From the NCBI GenBank assembly GCA_964036195.1, contig OZ038450.1, forward strand, positions 29,700,794-29,764,793: a stretch of DNA of 64,000 bases. The letters run 5' to 3'. Position 1 is the stretch's first letter; each line of letters starts with the position of its first letter. Source of the stretch: Sphaerolaimus hirsutus (Eukaryota; Nematoda; Chromadorea; Monhysterida; Sphaerolaimidae). Shown piece by piece: positions 43,762 to 54,474 of this stretch. The position numbers and the translations under genes are program-made. Under the pieces are notes generated by a model. That model searched no databases, had not been told where the DNA came from, and saw nothing but the letters and a program-made list of their open reading frames with translations.

Positions 43762-43998
43762 GGCCCACACACACTAGTTGACATCGCAAATTCGCGTCAA
43801 CTCAGTGTCAATTGAATAAAACAAGAAGTTTGTAAAAAGCATCACACTTAAAATGAACAACAATGAAAATGAAGTGTCATGATGTAAAATTAACTATGCT
43901 CTATCAGATAGATAAGTTGAAATCACAATATAACTTAAATTCAGTTGACATTTAGTTGACACGAATTCAATTGACATCCAGTGTGTGGGGGCCCATTC
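43762..43998. mobile_element. MITE with GGGCCCACACACACTAGTTGACA end (copy 2)
   Basis: Nearly the same sequence as 13,139-13,372, including CATCGCAAATTCGCGTCAAC. It adjoins a GGGCCGTATCCAG-type fragment (43,600-43,760). Confidence 0.75.
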
Positions 43999-44661
43999 CG
44001 TCACTGTGTAGGCAAAATTTTAGGGGGGGTGGCTGAGCCCCCCCCCCCCCCCGGGCTCCGTAAAGAGATAGCCCCCCTTCGCTCAAAAATCTTGGACACT
44101 TCCCTGGAATTCAGTGATGAGAAAACGCCATAAAATGTCGCAAAAAGGTGAAAGTGGCGCCATGGTGATTTCAATGGATAATGGCGCAGCTGTTAGAATT
44201 ATTTTTCAACTTCTAGCGACTTTTACACCTTCAGCGACTTTTTCTACTTCTATTCTTCCACAACTCAAGACTCCCGGACGCAAAAATTGGAATAGGTATT
44301 TAAATTTTGAAATTTGTGGTAAATAGCTTCCGATTTACACCAACCAGTAATGAATGGTACCGTTTAATTTATCCTATATAAATTTACAATGTGTGGTGAT
44401 CATCGCACGGTTCAAATCACGGGCGCCACCTGGGGGCAGTTCCACAATTTGTAAAGTGTAAAGTGTCAACTGTCAAATTTCACGTGAAGTGTCAATTAAA
44501 ATATAACAGAAACAAATTCATCGCTGAACTTTTTTACATTTTACATGAGAATCAACAAATTTGTACGACATTTGACATGATATTAGATATTTAACTTGAC
44601 TTTGCACACTACAGGGTGGGTGACCACCCCAGCCCTGCATTCTCACAACAAAAAAACGTAC

Positions 44662-44845
44662 ATTTTTCAGCGCTTGGACCTGTGCCAACTCCGTCCTGGC
44701 CCACTTCTCATCGAAAGCCAAATGACCCTCGCAATCCGGATGGGGGCAGCGACATTCCTTTCGAATGCCCGGCAACGTTTGCACTTTTTTCGACCACAGA
44801 TTTGTTCGGGTGAACTTTTCCGTCCATTGGCGAGTCCGCCCGCCA
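44662..44845 (-). CDS. HECA (headcase) exon 3, N-terminal domain part 2
   Basis: Acceptor CAATGCAG, one base completing a codon, 61 codons, perfect AAT|GTACGT donor. RQWTEKFTRTNLWSKKV followed by CRCPHPDCEGHLAFDEKW matches the headcase signature, in which a W-S/T-KKGYD segment precedes a Cys-rich CxCGxGHL..D.dW motif. Headcase is an RNA-linked regulator of growth and of imaginal cell proliferation in flies; the human homologue is HECA. The match is to domain layout and key Trp/Cys/His residues. Confidence 0.75.
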
Positions 44846-44865
44846 CTGCATTGGGGGGTGTAAGT

Positions 44866-45025
44866 TAGGGTTCGAACGATATGACTTTTCGATATCGATA
44901 TTCGATATTTTTTCAAAATTTTCGATATCGATATTCAATATTTTTTCAAAATTTTCGATATCGATATTCGATATTGAAAAATGGTCGATATCCGATATTC
45001 GATACGATATATCGTTTGAACCCTA
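44866..45025. mobile_element. hAT-type MITE, CGATAT word
   Basis: TAGGGTTCGAACGATATG ... ATATATCGTTTGAACCCTA with perfect duplication GTGTAAGT. Only 20 bases from the 3' splice site of HECA exon 3. Confidence 0.92.
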
Positions 45026-45415
45026 GTGTAAGTTTGAGGGTCTCCAATGGGGGCTGGGGGTTTGGAGTGGGTCTTTTGCGGGGTTCGATATTTACACTTT
45101 TTATGTGTAGGATAGGGAGAAAAGTCGCAGGCAGATAATGTTAAATATTGCTAAATTAGGTATAAAATACATAAGTAGATGGACAAAGTAGCTATTTTAA
45201 AGGTAAAAGAACAAAAGTGCGTAAAATTTAGCGATCTAAAGTCAATAATATTGGCGCTGATTTCACAAAAAAATGGATAGAAAATAGCTGTGCGATCCGG
45301 GGGAGAGCCAGGGAGTGAACAGTTTGTAAACTCGCTGTTAAAGGAAATTTCAGTCTTAGTTTCAAAATTTTAACGCCACTGAAAAAAACAGCAACAAATA
45401 AACGCATTAACCGAC

Positions 45416-45575
45416 CAACTATTTCTGGTGTACAAATTAATCTTCACAAGTTCGTCAACGAAATGCGCAAAACACTGAGCATGAACGTATGGAACTGCGG
45501 GGCAGGTGCCAGAATCGCAACTCAATTTTACGGCACCCTCTGGCAAATTTGTGGCCCCCGCCGGGATGCACTCCC
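45416..45575 (-). CDS. HECA (headcase) exon 2, N-terminal domain part 1
   Basis: Acceptor CCCTCGCAG preceded by a C-run, two bases completing a codon from exon 1, and a GTCGGT donor. Contains VKLSCDSGTCPAVPYVHAQC and then F..FVDEL, matching the headcase pattern VVC.N..C....YMH..CF..WE. The Cys/His spacing suggests a RING- or zinc-like fold. Phases fit exons 1 and 3. Confidence 0.75.
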
Positions 45576-45924
45576 CTGCGAGGGGGGGGGGGTATAATTT
45601 TTTCAGATTTTGTAAATTCCGGTGAAATAGCAAGGCCTAGTTCAGGACTGTCAAGTGGTAAGTCTTTTTACAAATTCACAACTACAATTTTTTACAAATT
45701 TACAACTGAAGGCAAAGGTTGAGTGAAACGTACAGGTGGAAAATAGCTTTTTAAAAATCCCTATGTTCTCAAAACTCCACAAATAGAAATCGAGATAAGT
45801 GATTTAAGGCCCTGGGGCCATGGCGCTAGGCTAGAGACTCATGGTGTTTTGGTTCCACTGTGGCGCTTGGCAAAAAATCGCCATTTTGCCAGATTTTTTT
45901 AAATCCGAAACACACCAACTAAAC

Positions 45925-46060
45925 ATCCTTTAGCCCCTGGCACATTGCAGCCAGGGCGCCGCGACACCTCCGCAGTGGCAGCCCAGACTTTTTTCTCGGG
46001 CTTCCCACGATCTTTGCCCGATTGCCCGTGTTTACCTCCGCTGGATTTTTTGTCGGGCAT
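45925..46060 (-). CDS. HECA: HECA (headcase) exon 1 with start codon
   Basis: ATG at 46,060 begins MPDKKSSGGKHGQSGKDRGK, a basic low-complexity start like that of HECA proteins (MP.K.SKG..). A possible GTTTAG donor at 45,924 leaves one base, in phase with exon 2. The whole gene would use exons at 46,060, 45,575, 44,845, 43,549, 43,270, 42,952, 39,195, 38,550, 38,221, 37,872 and 24,092. Its 3' half (from exon f) is duplicated downstream at 19.6-15.4 kb. Confidence 0.7.
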
Positions 46061-46506
46061 CTGTGTCGGGTTACGTTTTACACTTCAAAATCATCAAAAT
46101 TCATCAAGAGTGTTTATCACACAGTTTTCAAATGAATAAATACTTGCACAAAATACACTGTTCACTTGAAAACTGATCAGCCACCCAATTCTAGCCCACT
46201 AGCGTGCATCTAACCAAGTATTTTCATGGATTGAATTGACGGGGGCCCCTTTGATCGTCACTATCAAAAGCCCTCAAATATGCAAACGTAAAAACAACAT
46301 ACCGTAATCGATACCGTAGTTAATCCCGATCAAAATCAGCCAATTTAAGCGAACAGAATAACTCCGGAAATACAGCACATTGGACCCTCTGACAACTTGT
46401 GCGGGAAATTGAATTTTTACTTTTTTGGATAAAGTTGGGATTCAAAAACTGTAGATAAAATGTGCCATCATTTATAGAAAAAGAACTTTACGCGTAAAGG
46501 TACCTT
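46061..46506. promoter_or_regulatory. Shared HECA / seipin intergenic promoter region
   Basis: A 446-bp interval separates two divergently oriented start codons. It contains no recognisable MITE, unlike almost every other stretch of this length here, which suggests selection against insertion. No TATA box was identified with confidence. Confidence 0.5.
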
Positions 46507-46978
46507 ATGCACAGTTTATTCGAAATGGCTTGCGAAATTCATTGTAATATCGTTTTACCATTATTCAGTGTTAATTTTTCACCGCATTGTTTGCGCTTCA
46601 ATGATATCAACACAACTTCCTTCAAACTTATGTTTCTTACACTAATATGTACAACTGTTTCTATTACTTCCGGTATGTCGAAAGATCAGTGTGTTTCTGC
46701 TGTGGAAACGTCAAATTCGACGAGAGAAAGCGAACTAAACAAGCAAAATTTCGTGAATTCATTGATATCAAACACACTATTGGCAGCTAGCCATTTAATA
46801 TCATCTTTATGTGTTGCCTTTTTAATTTCGCTCGTGACCCACAATTTTTTGAAACCTAGCAATCCCGAATTTCACATTCCGAGGCTCAATTTTGTTTACG
46901 AAACGTGCTCCCATGAATTATATAAACAATATGGCGTCTGTTCGTTCCCAACTTCCAGCATCGTGTTTAGAAGTGGGG
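46507..46978 (+). CDS. BSCL2: Seipin (BSCL2) exon 1
   Basis: Seipin is an ER membrane protein that organises lipid-droplet assembly. This exon encodes a hydrophobic segment (LLAASHLISSLCVAFLISLV) followed by FHIPRLNFVYETC and CSFPTSSIVF. This is the typical seipin order of first membrane span, then an HFQY..C-like strand and the CSFP motif. The donor GTTAGT after 46,978 leaves one base, which fits exon 2. Alternative starts at internal Met codons (residues 8 or 42) are possible. Confidence 0.8.
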
Positions 46979-47067
46979 GTTAGTTTGGTTTTTCTATTTT
47001 TATTTTTGTTGTTCCGTTTGAGAAATCGTTGTCGGTTTTTGTCGCAATCTGATCTGAAGTTGAAATT

Positions 47068-47652
47068 GAGGCATCCAATCCTAAAAGTCGACAAGTCCGT
47101 AATATGAAAATTTCGAGTTATGCCCGGAAACGTCATCTGGAGCTACTTTTTCACATTTTTCATCATTTTCCATAGATTTTTTGACCTCACATGGCCATAT
47201 GGCAAAGTGCCAAATTTGACATTTTTTTGGGATAAATGCAAAAAGTTTGGGCAAGAAGTCGACAAGTCCACTTAATTTTGGGCTAAAAGTCGACAAGCCC
47301 ACTGTGGACACCGATTTCTAAAAGTTGACAACTCCAAAAATTTCCCATAAGGCAGCGTCGTCATCACCGGGAACAAAAATGTTCTCGCGTGCAAGAAGGC
47401 GACCATTTCCCTCCCAAAAACAGTTTTGCTCTGACCGAATGGAATTTTATGGACACCCCATTTTTCACATATACGTTGAGATTAGGGGCTGAAAATTTGA
47501 CACTTTATTGTCAACATATGGAACTTAATGAAAAGCCTGAGAGAGCCAAATTGGACACGCACCACGGGCCTGGAATTGGGTCTGAAACTTAAAATACGAT
47601 TTACTCAAAATTGCATTTTGTGGACTTGTCGACTTTTAGAATTAGACGCCTC
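47068..47652. mobile_element. Intact GAGGC..CTAAAAGTCGAC MITE in seipin intron 1
   Basis: GAGGCATCCAATCCTAAAAG and CTTTTAGAATTAGACGCCTC ends. It contains the uninterrupted GGGCAAGAAGTCGACAAG that shows the empty site of the 12.7-kb element. Confidence 0.8.
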
Positions 47653-47780
47653 GATTAGATTTTTGATTGGATTTCGATGCTGCCAACGTTTAAGTGACTG
47701 GCAAAGTGCCTTATACATTAAGTGTCCCATGATGATATTCCCGTGATTTAAAAGTTCGCTTGAAATCGGCATTTTCTCAG

Positions 47781-47880
47781 ACGAGGCCAGTTCGAACGTG
47801 GGAGAGCTGTGCGTGGGAACTCCGTACACTGTCAAGTTGCATTTGCAACTTCTTGTCGACCCCAGTGCGCCCACAAGAAA
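47781..47880 (+). CDS. BSCL2: Seipin exon 2
   Basis: Acceptor ATTTTCTCAG, two bases completing a codon, then ELCVGTPYTVKLHLQLLVDP. This matches the seipin segment with G.PY.V...L.LP. The donor is GTTGGT at 47,881 or GTTGGA at 47,885; both can be joined in frame to exon 3. Confidence 0.8.
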
Positions 47881-47911
47881 GTTGGTTGGATGAAAATTAC
47901 TCAATTGAAAG

Positions 47912-48520
47912 TAGGGTTCAAACGGGATTGACTTTTCGGGATCGGGATCGGGATTCACTTTTTGAGATTTCGGGATCGGGATCGGGATTGGGGTTTCGGG
48001 ATCGGGATCGGGATCGGGATTGGTAATTTGAGATTTCGGGATCGGGATCGGGATCGGGATTGGCCGGGATTGGGGTCACGGGATCGGGATCGGGATCGGG
48101 ATAGGCATTTTTCCGGGATCGGGATTGGGTTCTAGGGATATAGATTTTGGCCATTTTTCTGGCATTCACAGTTGTTCATAAAGGTCTCAAAACACTGTTG
48201 GATGCCAGAAAAGTGGCATAAAATTGACGCTGGGGGTTTGCATCCACTTTTTTGCATGCAAAAACGTCATTATTTCACTTTTTATAATTTCCACTAATTT
48301 TTCCGGGATCGGGATCCCGGACTTGGGAGTTTCTCGGGATCGGGATCGGGATTTGAAAACTTTCGGGATCGGGATCGGGATCGGGATTGGTATTTTTGAG
48401 ATTTCGGGATCGGGATCGGGATCGGGATTGGGGTTTCGGGATCGGGATCGGGATCGGGACTGGTAAATCCCGGAATTTCACGGGATCCGGGATCGGGATC
48501 GGGATCCCGTTTGAACCCTA
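47912..48520. mobile_element. hAT-type MITE, CCCGAT word, in seipin intron 2
   Basis: TAGGGTTCAAACGGGATTG ... CCCGTTTGAACCCTA, perfect duplication ATTGAAAG. ATCGGG iterated at both sides of a ~170-bp unique core (48,135-48,300). It lies 30 bases from exon 2. Confidence 0.93.
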
Positions 48521-48941
48521 ATTGAAAGGCTAGGGGTCAAGTAGCAAGTTGAGAAGAAAAAAAGTTTTGAAGCGAGAAGTAAAACGAAAAGTAAATTTAA
48601 AAGTGAGAAGTGGAATGACCTGAAAAGTCAAAAGACAAAAGTTGACATGATATTAAGTTGTAAAAACATTGTTACCTTTTACTTGCTATTTGTGCTCACA
48701 CCTGTAAATTTTTACTTCTCACTTTCATCTTGGCTGCCTTTCACTTTCATCTGTATTATCAAGTAAAACTTTTTTGACCCTTGCGCTACAAAAATAGTTT
48801 GACAACTGCCTCATATTGACGAGAATCTTAGTTATTACGAGTCCATTTAAATCCTATCTTCATAAATTTTAGCTTAAACCAAAAAGTCACTTTTTAAAAA
48901 CTGAGTCTTTTTAAAAACACATAAGTATTCGAAATTTCCAG

Positions 48942-49118
48942 TCTCCAGGCTGCCCTCCGTTCTGTGGACATAAACGGACAAATTGTTTTCGAGCACAAAA
49001 AAGCTACTGTACTACGAAACGATGCGAAACCATCTTGGATTTATTGGTTGGCTACTTGGGCTATGCCATGGCATTATTGGCCCATTTCCAAGTTGTTTCA
49101 AAAGTCCCAGGCTCACAG
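48942..49118 (+). CDS. BSCL2: Seipin exon 3
   Basis: Acceptor AAATTTCCAG (or seven bases later), then LRSVDINGQIV and KKATVLRNDAKPSWIYWLAT. These resemble the seipin luminal segment with G..I....R..ML.Y.S. The donor CACAG|GTGATG leaves two bases, which fits exon 4. Confidence 0.8.
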
Positions 49119-49191
49119 GTGATGTTGGGTTTTTAGAATTTGGAAATGTAAATATTTGGTTTGTTACGCAAACTTTTCCAGGGGCTGCAAC

Positions 49192-49609
49192 TAGGGTTCA
49201 AACGGGACCAGTTTTTCGGACCGGGACCTGGACCAGAAATTTTCTTATGTCGGGACCGGGACCGGGACTGGCTTTTGTCAATTGTCGGGACCGGGACCGG
49301 GACTGGAGGGTCGGGACCGGGACTGGGATTTGCCGAACCATGTACCGGGGACCGCGGTCTCGTTTGTACTCTATCAAGGACGTATCCAGGGGGGGGGGGC
49401 GGGGGGGGCTGCAGCCTCCCCCCGCCGTTCCCGGGGTGAGACCAAAAAATACTGGGACCGGGACTGGCTTTTTTTAATTGTCGGGACCGGGACCGGGACT
49501 GGCTTTTTTTTATTGTCGGGACTGGGGTGTCGGGACCGGGACCGGGACCGCCCCAGTCCCGACTTTTTGCCGAATCATGTACCGGGACCGCGGTCCCGTT
49601 TGAACCCTA
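49192..49609. mobile_element. hAT-type MITE, CCGGGACCGGGAC word
   Basis: TAGGGTTCAAACGGGACC ... GTCCCGTTTGAACCCTA with perfect duplication GCTGCAAC. A fragment of the GTATCCAGGGGGGG family sits inside at 49,381-49,450. Seipin intron 3. Confidence 0.9.
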
Positions 49610-49639
49610 GCTGCAACTCCCGGGTGAGACATGAGACGG

Positions 49640-50420
49640 GGCCGGGTCGGTGCACAAGTAAACCCGGTGCCCAAGTAGGGCCGGTGCACAAGTAAAGTAC
49701 CCGTACTTGGGTACCGGGCCGGGCATTTACTTGTGCACCGGGCGGCTATTTAGCATAGATGTGCTTTGCTTGGGCACCACTTGTGCACCTTCTGTCAGGC
49801 AATGTTTACTCGCTCACCCCCCCCCCCCCGGCAGCGCCCCCCTAAAATTTGACCACTATAATTGCGGAATGGTATTATGGCGCTGGCGCCATTCGTAGGC
49901 GCCACGCTATGGCGTGATTGGCGTTGGCGTTGGCATCAATGCCTACAATATAAGAAAAAAAATTTTACCTAAATTTATGAATTTTTTTTACCGCATTTCA
50001 TAATTTGAAGCGGTATTTATACTCATGCGATGTACAGTACAATGATAAAGATTGCGGGGTGCGAAATGCGCGCTTGCGCGGAAGTTTTTTTGTAAACAAA
50101 CTACGAAATCGGTATAGAAAACTGACATTCTCAGCAACTTTTTTGTCTGGACCGGGAAGTGGGGGGGGGCGGCCGCACCCCCCGCCCTTCCCTGGCTACG
50201 CCACTGTGCTCAAGTTAACCCGGCCTGACGCAAGGTGCACGAGTGCTGCCCAAGTGCTGCCCACGAGTAATGTACAAGTGGTGTCTAAGCAATGCACATG
50301 TATGCTTAAGTAGAAAGCCGCTCGGTGCACAAGTAAACGCCTGGCCCGGTGCCCAAGTATGGGCACTTTACTTGTGCACCGGCCCTACTTGTGCACCGGT
50401 TTTACTTGTGCACCGGTCTG
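49640..50420. repeat. GTGCACAAGTAAACCCGGTGC word array, interrupted
   Basis: Words of the type CGGTGCACAAGTAAA and their complements occur at 49,640-49,800 and again at 50,220-50,420, in mirror order. A GGCGCCAACGCC-type element (about 49,820-50,205) separates them, probably an insertion. Confidence 0.6.
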
Positions 50421-50692
50421 GCGCCACATGAGACATGGGAAAATTCAAGTTTCGATTATTCTATTTTCGATTTGGAAAAGGGGAATTTGGTAATTAGACC
50501 CCTGCCTGTGGAGTTACTTTTTCATCATATTTTTCGACTTTAAATTTATGCAAGAAAGTTAATGTTTCCTCACTCGGTTAACATGGGGAGTTATTTCAGC
50601 AGGGGATTTTACTTGAATAGTCGAAAAACTGTTTTGTACACTAAATATTTTTCTCCCCCCCCCCAAATAAAAATAAAAGTTTTTTTTTGCAG

Positions 50693-50801
50693 GCACTTTA
50701 TTCCTCACGCGATCGACATAGTGCTGACTGAAGGTTTTTATGATTCGCTTTTGGAGCCCATCGGAAAAGTGTTAGTGACTGTGGAGGATGCTGACATTGT
50801 G
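50693..50801 (+). CDS. BSCL2: Seipin exon 4
   Basis: Acceptor TTTTTTTTGCAG, one base completing a codon, then HFIPHAIDIVLTEGFYDSLL and GKVLVTVEDADIV. It corresponds to the seipin strand E.Q...VEL...Y.E....P. The end is uncertain: the simple donor GTTTGT gives phase 0, whereas exon 5 seems to need two bases. Confidence 0.75.
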
Positions 50802-50839
50802 GTTTGTTCAGGGTTTTTATTTAGATTTTGCATTTTGCA

Positions 50840-51273
50840 CGATGACGTATCCAGGATTTTTGAGCGGGGGGGGCTGCTTGTTTACGGAGGCCGGCGAGGG
50901 GGGGGGGGGCTCAGCCCCCCCCTAAAATTTTAGCTACATAGTGGCGGAATGGCGCCATGGCGCTGGCGCCATTAGTACGCGCCACGCCATGACGCCATTG
51001 GCGTTGGCGTCAGCGCCATGGAATGCTGTATATGTATGTAAATATACATACAAAACAGCAAAAAAACACAACATTGAATGTATTTACAATGATTTGTGGC
51101 CACATGGAGCAAATCCGATGATAATACCTTATGTCTGGTGAAGAATGCGCGCTTGCGCGCAAAATTTTTTACGCTGACGTTGAAAAAGTCGCATTTTCCG
51201 GTCACTTTTTGGTCTCGCCCCGGGAGGGGGGGGGGCTGCAGCCCCCCCGCCCCCCCCCCTGGATACGGCCCTG
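50840..51273. mobile_element. hAT-type MITE with GACGTATCCAGG / CCTGGATACGGCCCTG ends
   Basis: Flanked by ATTTTGCA and ATTTTGAA (7 of 8). Contains GGCGCTGGCGCC and TGCGCGCTTGCGCGCAAAA blocks. The same family at 55,796 and 57,614. Confidence 0.8.
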
Positions 51274-51480
51274 ATTTTGAATGGCTTGCGTGGGCAAGTG
51301 ACAAGAAAAGTGATAAGTGAAGTGGCAAGTAAATTTAAGTGGGTGGTGTTAGGTGAAGTTGTAAGTGGTAAGTTGACTGAACTTGGTTAAGTGACGAGTA
51401 AAAATAAGTGACATGTGTATTTTCATCTGCAAATTTATTTACTTACCAATTGAGTTTTCACTTGTCTTGCTACACACGCC

Positions 51481-52702
51481 CAGGGGTCTCCAAGATTTTG
51501 GCCCTCGCGGGGGCTGGATAGATAGCAAATCGCTCCTCCGGAGGGATAGATAGCTGAAAAATTTTCTGGGGGGCGGCTGGCGGGGGCACAATATATAGGC
51601 TTTTTCAAGGTTAAGAAGGCAGAAAGGGGAAAAACGCTAATAATCAGTTAAAAGTAGCCAAAAGTATGTATAAAATGGCTAAAAACCGGTATATAACCAT
51701 GTATATAGCCAGAAAGCATGATTTTGAAGGTGAAAAACTGTAAAAAAGGAGCAAAAAAGTGATTTTGAGCGAAAATTCGGGCAAAATTTCTCAAAAACCA
51801 CTCCAGATTAGGGATGGAAAAAAAGCGCTTTTTTTTAACGGCCCCGCTTTTTTTTAAAAAAAAAGCGCTTTTTTTTAAAAAAACGCGCTTTTTTCGCTTT
51901 TTTTCAAAAAAATGTCGAGACGTTCCCTAAAAACCTCCCAAATATGGTTCTGTATCAATATATACAGGTATATCAGACAAGTGGCAGTACTTGTGATGAT
52001 ATATAGCGATATAATGGCTGTGTAGTCATTGGATAACATGATCAGTGGTGATTTCTGCCAAAAAATTACTACTTTTTATGTTGACTCATCATGTATATCT
52101 CGGTTTGTGAACGTTTCATGACTTCGAGTGAAGTTAGGCATGAAATAGTGCTTATATACCAGGCTAGAAGAGAAGGCTAATACATTGAGACTAATGTTCC
52201 CCACTGTTGAAGTATTTGGGAGCACATAAGCTGATTATTCTATACTACACTAACATATCACAACTTGTTATTACATGATAACATGCAGGGATAGAATCAA
52301 TGACACTAAAAATGCCACAAAACCAATGAAAACAGCCACCAGTGGTAATTTGCATGTGAAATTTTGCGCTTGCGCACAAAAAAATAGCAAAATACCTAGT
52401 GCATAAGTACAAAATTTTTTGCCAGCGCTTTTTTTTAAAAAAAAGCGCTGGGACCCTAGCGCTTTTTTTTTAAAAAAAGCGGCGTTTTTTTAAAAAAAAG
52501 CGCTTAAAAAAAAGCGCTTGCCATCCCTACTCCAGATAGATAGATAGCAGAGCGATTTGGGGCGGGGGGGGGGGGGTCTTTGGGGGTAGTAGCCAAAAAT
52601 TTTGCCTCGGGATAGATAGATAGCTGAGCGGCCTCTGAGATAGATATATAGCTGGCCGATTTGGGGGAGGGGGCAGCCCCCCCCCCCCCTAGGAGACCCC
52701 TG
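51481..52702 (-). mobile_element. hAT-type MITE CAGGGGTCTCC (copy 4), interrupted
   Basis: Reverse orientation of the family at 4,312. It is split by a second element (51,809-52,529). No clear duplication at its own flanks. Confidence 0.85.
51809..52529. mobile_element. TAGGGATGG element, GCGCTTTTTTTT word
   Basis: Perfect 8-bp duplication CTCCAGAT at 51,801-51,808 and 52,530-52,537. Ends TAGGGATGG and CCATCCCTA. The core from about 51,935 to 52,400 is clearly homologous to that of the elements at 19,602 and 53,778, but the iterated word is different. Confidence 0.92.
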
Positions 52703-52785
52703 CGATGTAATAATATGATGCGAAAAACGTTTTTTCTATTATTCAGATGATATATGGTAGTTTTCATTTTCACGTGTGCACTCAG

Positions 52786-52959
52786 CGGACTACATTTTCC
52801 GGACGTTTTCCAGATCGAAAGTGGTCATCTGCATATAATAGCCACGTTATCATGGCTGGAACATTTGGCCCATTTTTGGCCCGTCACCACTGTGGTTGTA
52901 ATTTTTATTACTGTCATGATCTCTATCAATGCTGGATTTGCAGTTTTTTGGGCCTATAA
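52786..52959 (+). CDS. BSCL2: Seipin exon 5 with second membrane span
   Basis: Acceptor GTGCACTCAG, then HFPDVFQIESGHLHIIATLS and WLEHLAHFWPV, followed by a hydrophobic span (TTVV..IFITVMISINAGFA). This follows the seipin pattern L.I.A...GL...L...P. and a second transmembrane helix. Donor TATAA|GTGAGT leaves two bases, which fits exon 6. Confidence 0.8.
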   Translation, partial: RTTFSGRFPDRKWSSAYNSHVIMAGTFGPFLARHHCGCNFYYCHDLYQCWICSFLGL

Positions 52960-53046
52960 GTGAGTTCATGATTTCAGCAAACTTTTTCAACGTAGGGGCA
53001 TAAAAAATCGGATATGGCATTTTAGGGGGTCCACCAGTCGTTCGTG

Positions 53047-53170
53047 TAGTCTGGGGATGGAAAAAACGTTTTTTAAACGTTTTTCTTAATAAAGCCGTTT
53101 TGGAGACCCACGCCGATGCCTAGTGTGGACCCATTTTGTTGTACATTGGCCGATTTTGATGCCGTTTGAG
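53047..53170. other. Segment duplicated across the assembly gap
   Basis: The sequence from GTTCGTGTAGTCTGGGG through GCCGTTTGAG recurs at 53,761-54,639 with few differences. There it contains an inserted element (53,778-54,474) and lacks the CAGGGGTCTCC MITE. This looks like two alleles joined end to end. Confidence 0.6.
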
Positions 53171-53560
53171 CAGGGGTCTCCTAGGGGGGGGCTGGGGGGG
53201 GGCTGCCCCCCCAAATCCGCCAGCTATCTATCTATTCCGGAGGCCGCTCAGCTATCTATATATCTATCCCGAGGCAAAATTTTTGGCTACTACCCCCATA
53301 GACCCACCAATCGCTCAGCTATCTATCTATCTAGAGTGGTTTTTGAGAAAATTTCCCCCAATTTTCGCACCTTTTTATAGTTTTTCACCTTCAAAATCGT
53401 GCTCTCCAGCTATATGCATGGTTATATGCCTGTTTTTAGCCAATTTAAACCTGCTTTTAGCCACTTTTAACCAATTACTAGCGATTTTGTCCCCTTTCGA
53501 CCTTCTATGCACTGAAAAAGCATATTATTTTGCCCCCGCGAGCCCTCCCCAAGCCCCCCC
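53171..53560 (+). mobile_element. hAT-type MITE CAGGGGTCTCC (copy 5), cut by gap
   Basis: Begins directly after GCCGTTTGAG and runs into the Ns. The same site at 54,639 has no insertion. Confidence 0.8.
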
Positions 53561-53760
53561 NNNNNNNNNNNNNNNNNNNNNNNNNNNNNNNNNNNNNNNN
53601 NNNNNNNNNNNNNNNNNNNNNNNNNNNNNNNNNNNNNNNNNNNNNNNNNNNNNNNNNNNNNNNNNNNNNNNNNNNNNNNNNNNNNNNNNNNNNNNNNNNN
53701 NNNNNNNNNNNNNNNNNNNNNNNNNNNNNNNNNNNNNNNNNNNNNNNNNNNNNNNNNNNN
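53561..53760. other. Assembly gap (200 N)
   Basis: Two hundred unknown bases, probably a fixed-size scaffold gap. Confidence 0.99.
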
Positions 53761-53777
53761 GTTCGTGTAGTCTGGGG

Positions 53778-54474
53778 TAGGGTTGGCCGATGTTTTTTTT
53801 AAACGTTTTTTATTTAAAAAAACGTTTTTTTTTAAAAACAAACATGACGTCCGAAATGTTTTTTTATTAAAAAAAACATCGACCGAAATTTTTAGTACTA
53901 AGCACTAGGTGTTTTGCAAAAATTTTGCGCGCAAGCGCGCAATTTCACACCAAATTGACATTGGTCAATGGTTTTGTGGCATTTTTAGTATCAAAGTATC
54001 CATTTATATATGCTACCATGGGTTAATAAGCCGTCATATGTCAGTGTAGTATATAATATAGAGGTAATGTGCTTCCATGTACCTCCACAGTGTGTAACTT
54101 CACTCTTAAAGTAACAAACTCCTTTTATAACCTTGTTTCATCACTATTCCGTGCCAAACTTTACCTGAAGTCACGAACATTTGACTATAAGGCGATATAC
54201 GAACGATATGTCGACGAAAACTTGATATTTTTGACACAAATCACCACTTATAATGCTATCCCATGGCTCCACAGACATTATATGGTCATATATAACATCA
54301 CAGAGTATTGCCACTGTCTGATATACCTATATATGTTGACACAAGGTCATATCTGGGAGCTTTTAAAAAAAACGTTTGTTTTAAATAAAAAAAAACGTTT
54401 TTTTTTATTTAAAAAACGTTGTTTTTTTTTAAAAAAAACATCGAGTTGAAAAAAACGTTTTTTTTCCAACCCTA
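53778..54474. mobile_element. TAGGGTTGG element, AAACGTTTTT word
   Basis: Perfect 8-bp duplication GTCTGGGG. Ends TAGGGTTGG and CCAACCCTA, with AAACGTTTTTT iterations at both sides of a core homologous to the elements at 19,602 and 51,809. It is in the opposite orientation to 19,602 and lacks the nested foldback. Confidence 0.92.
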
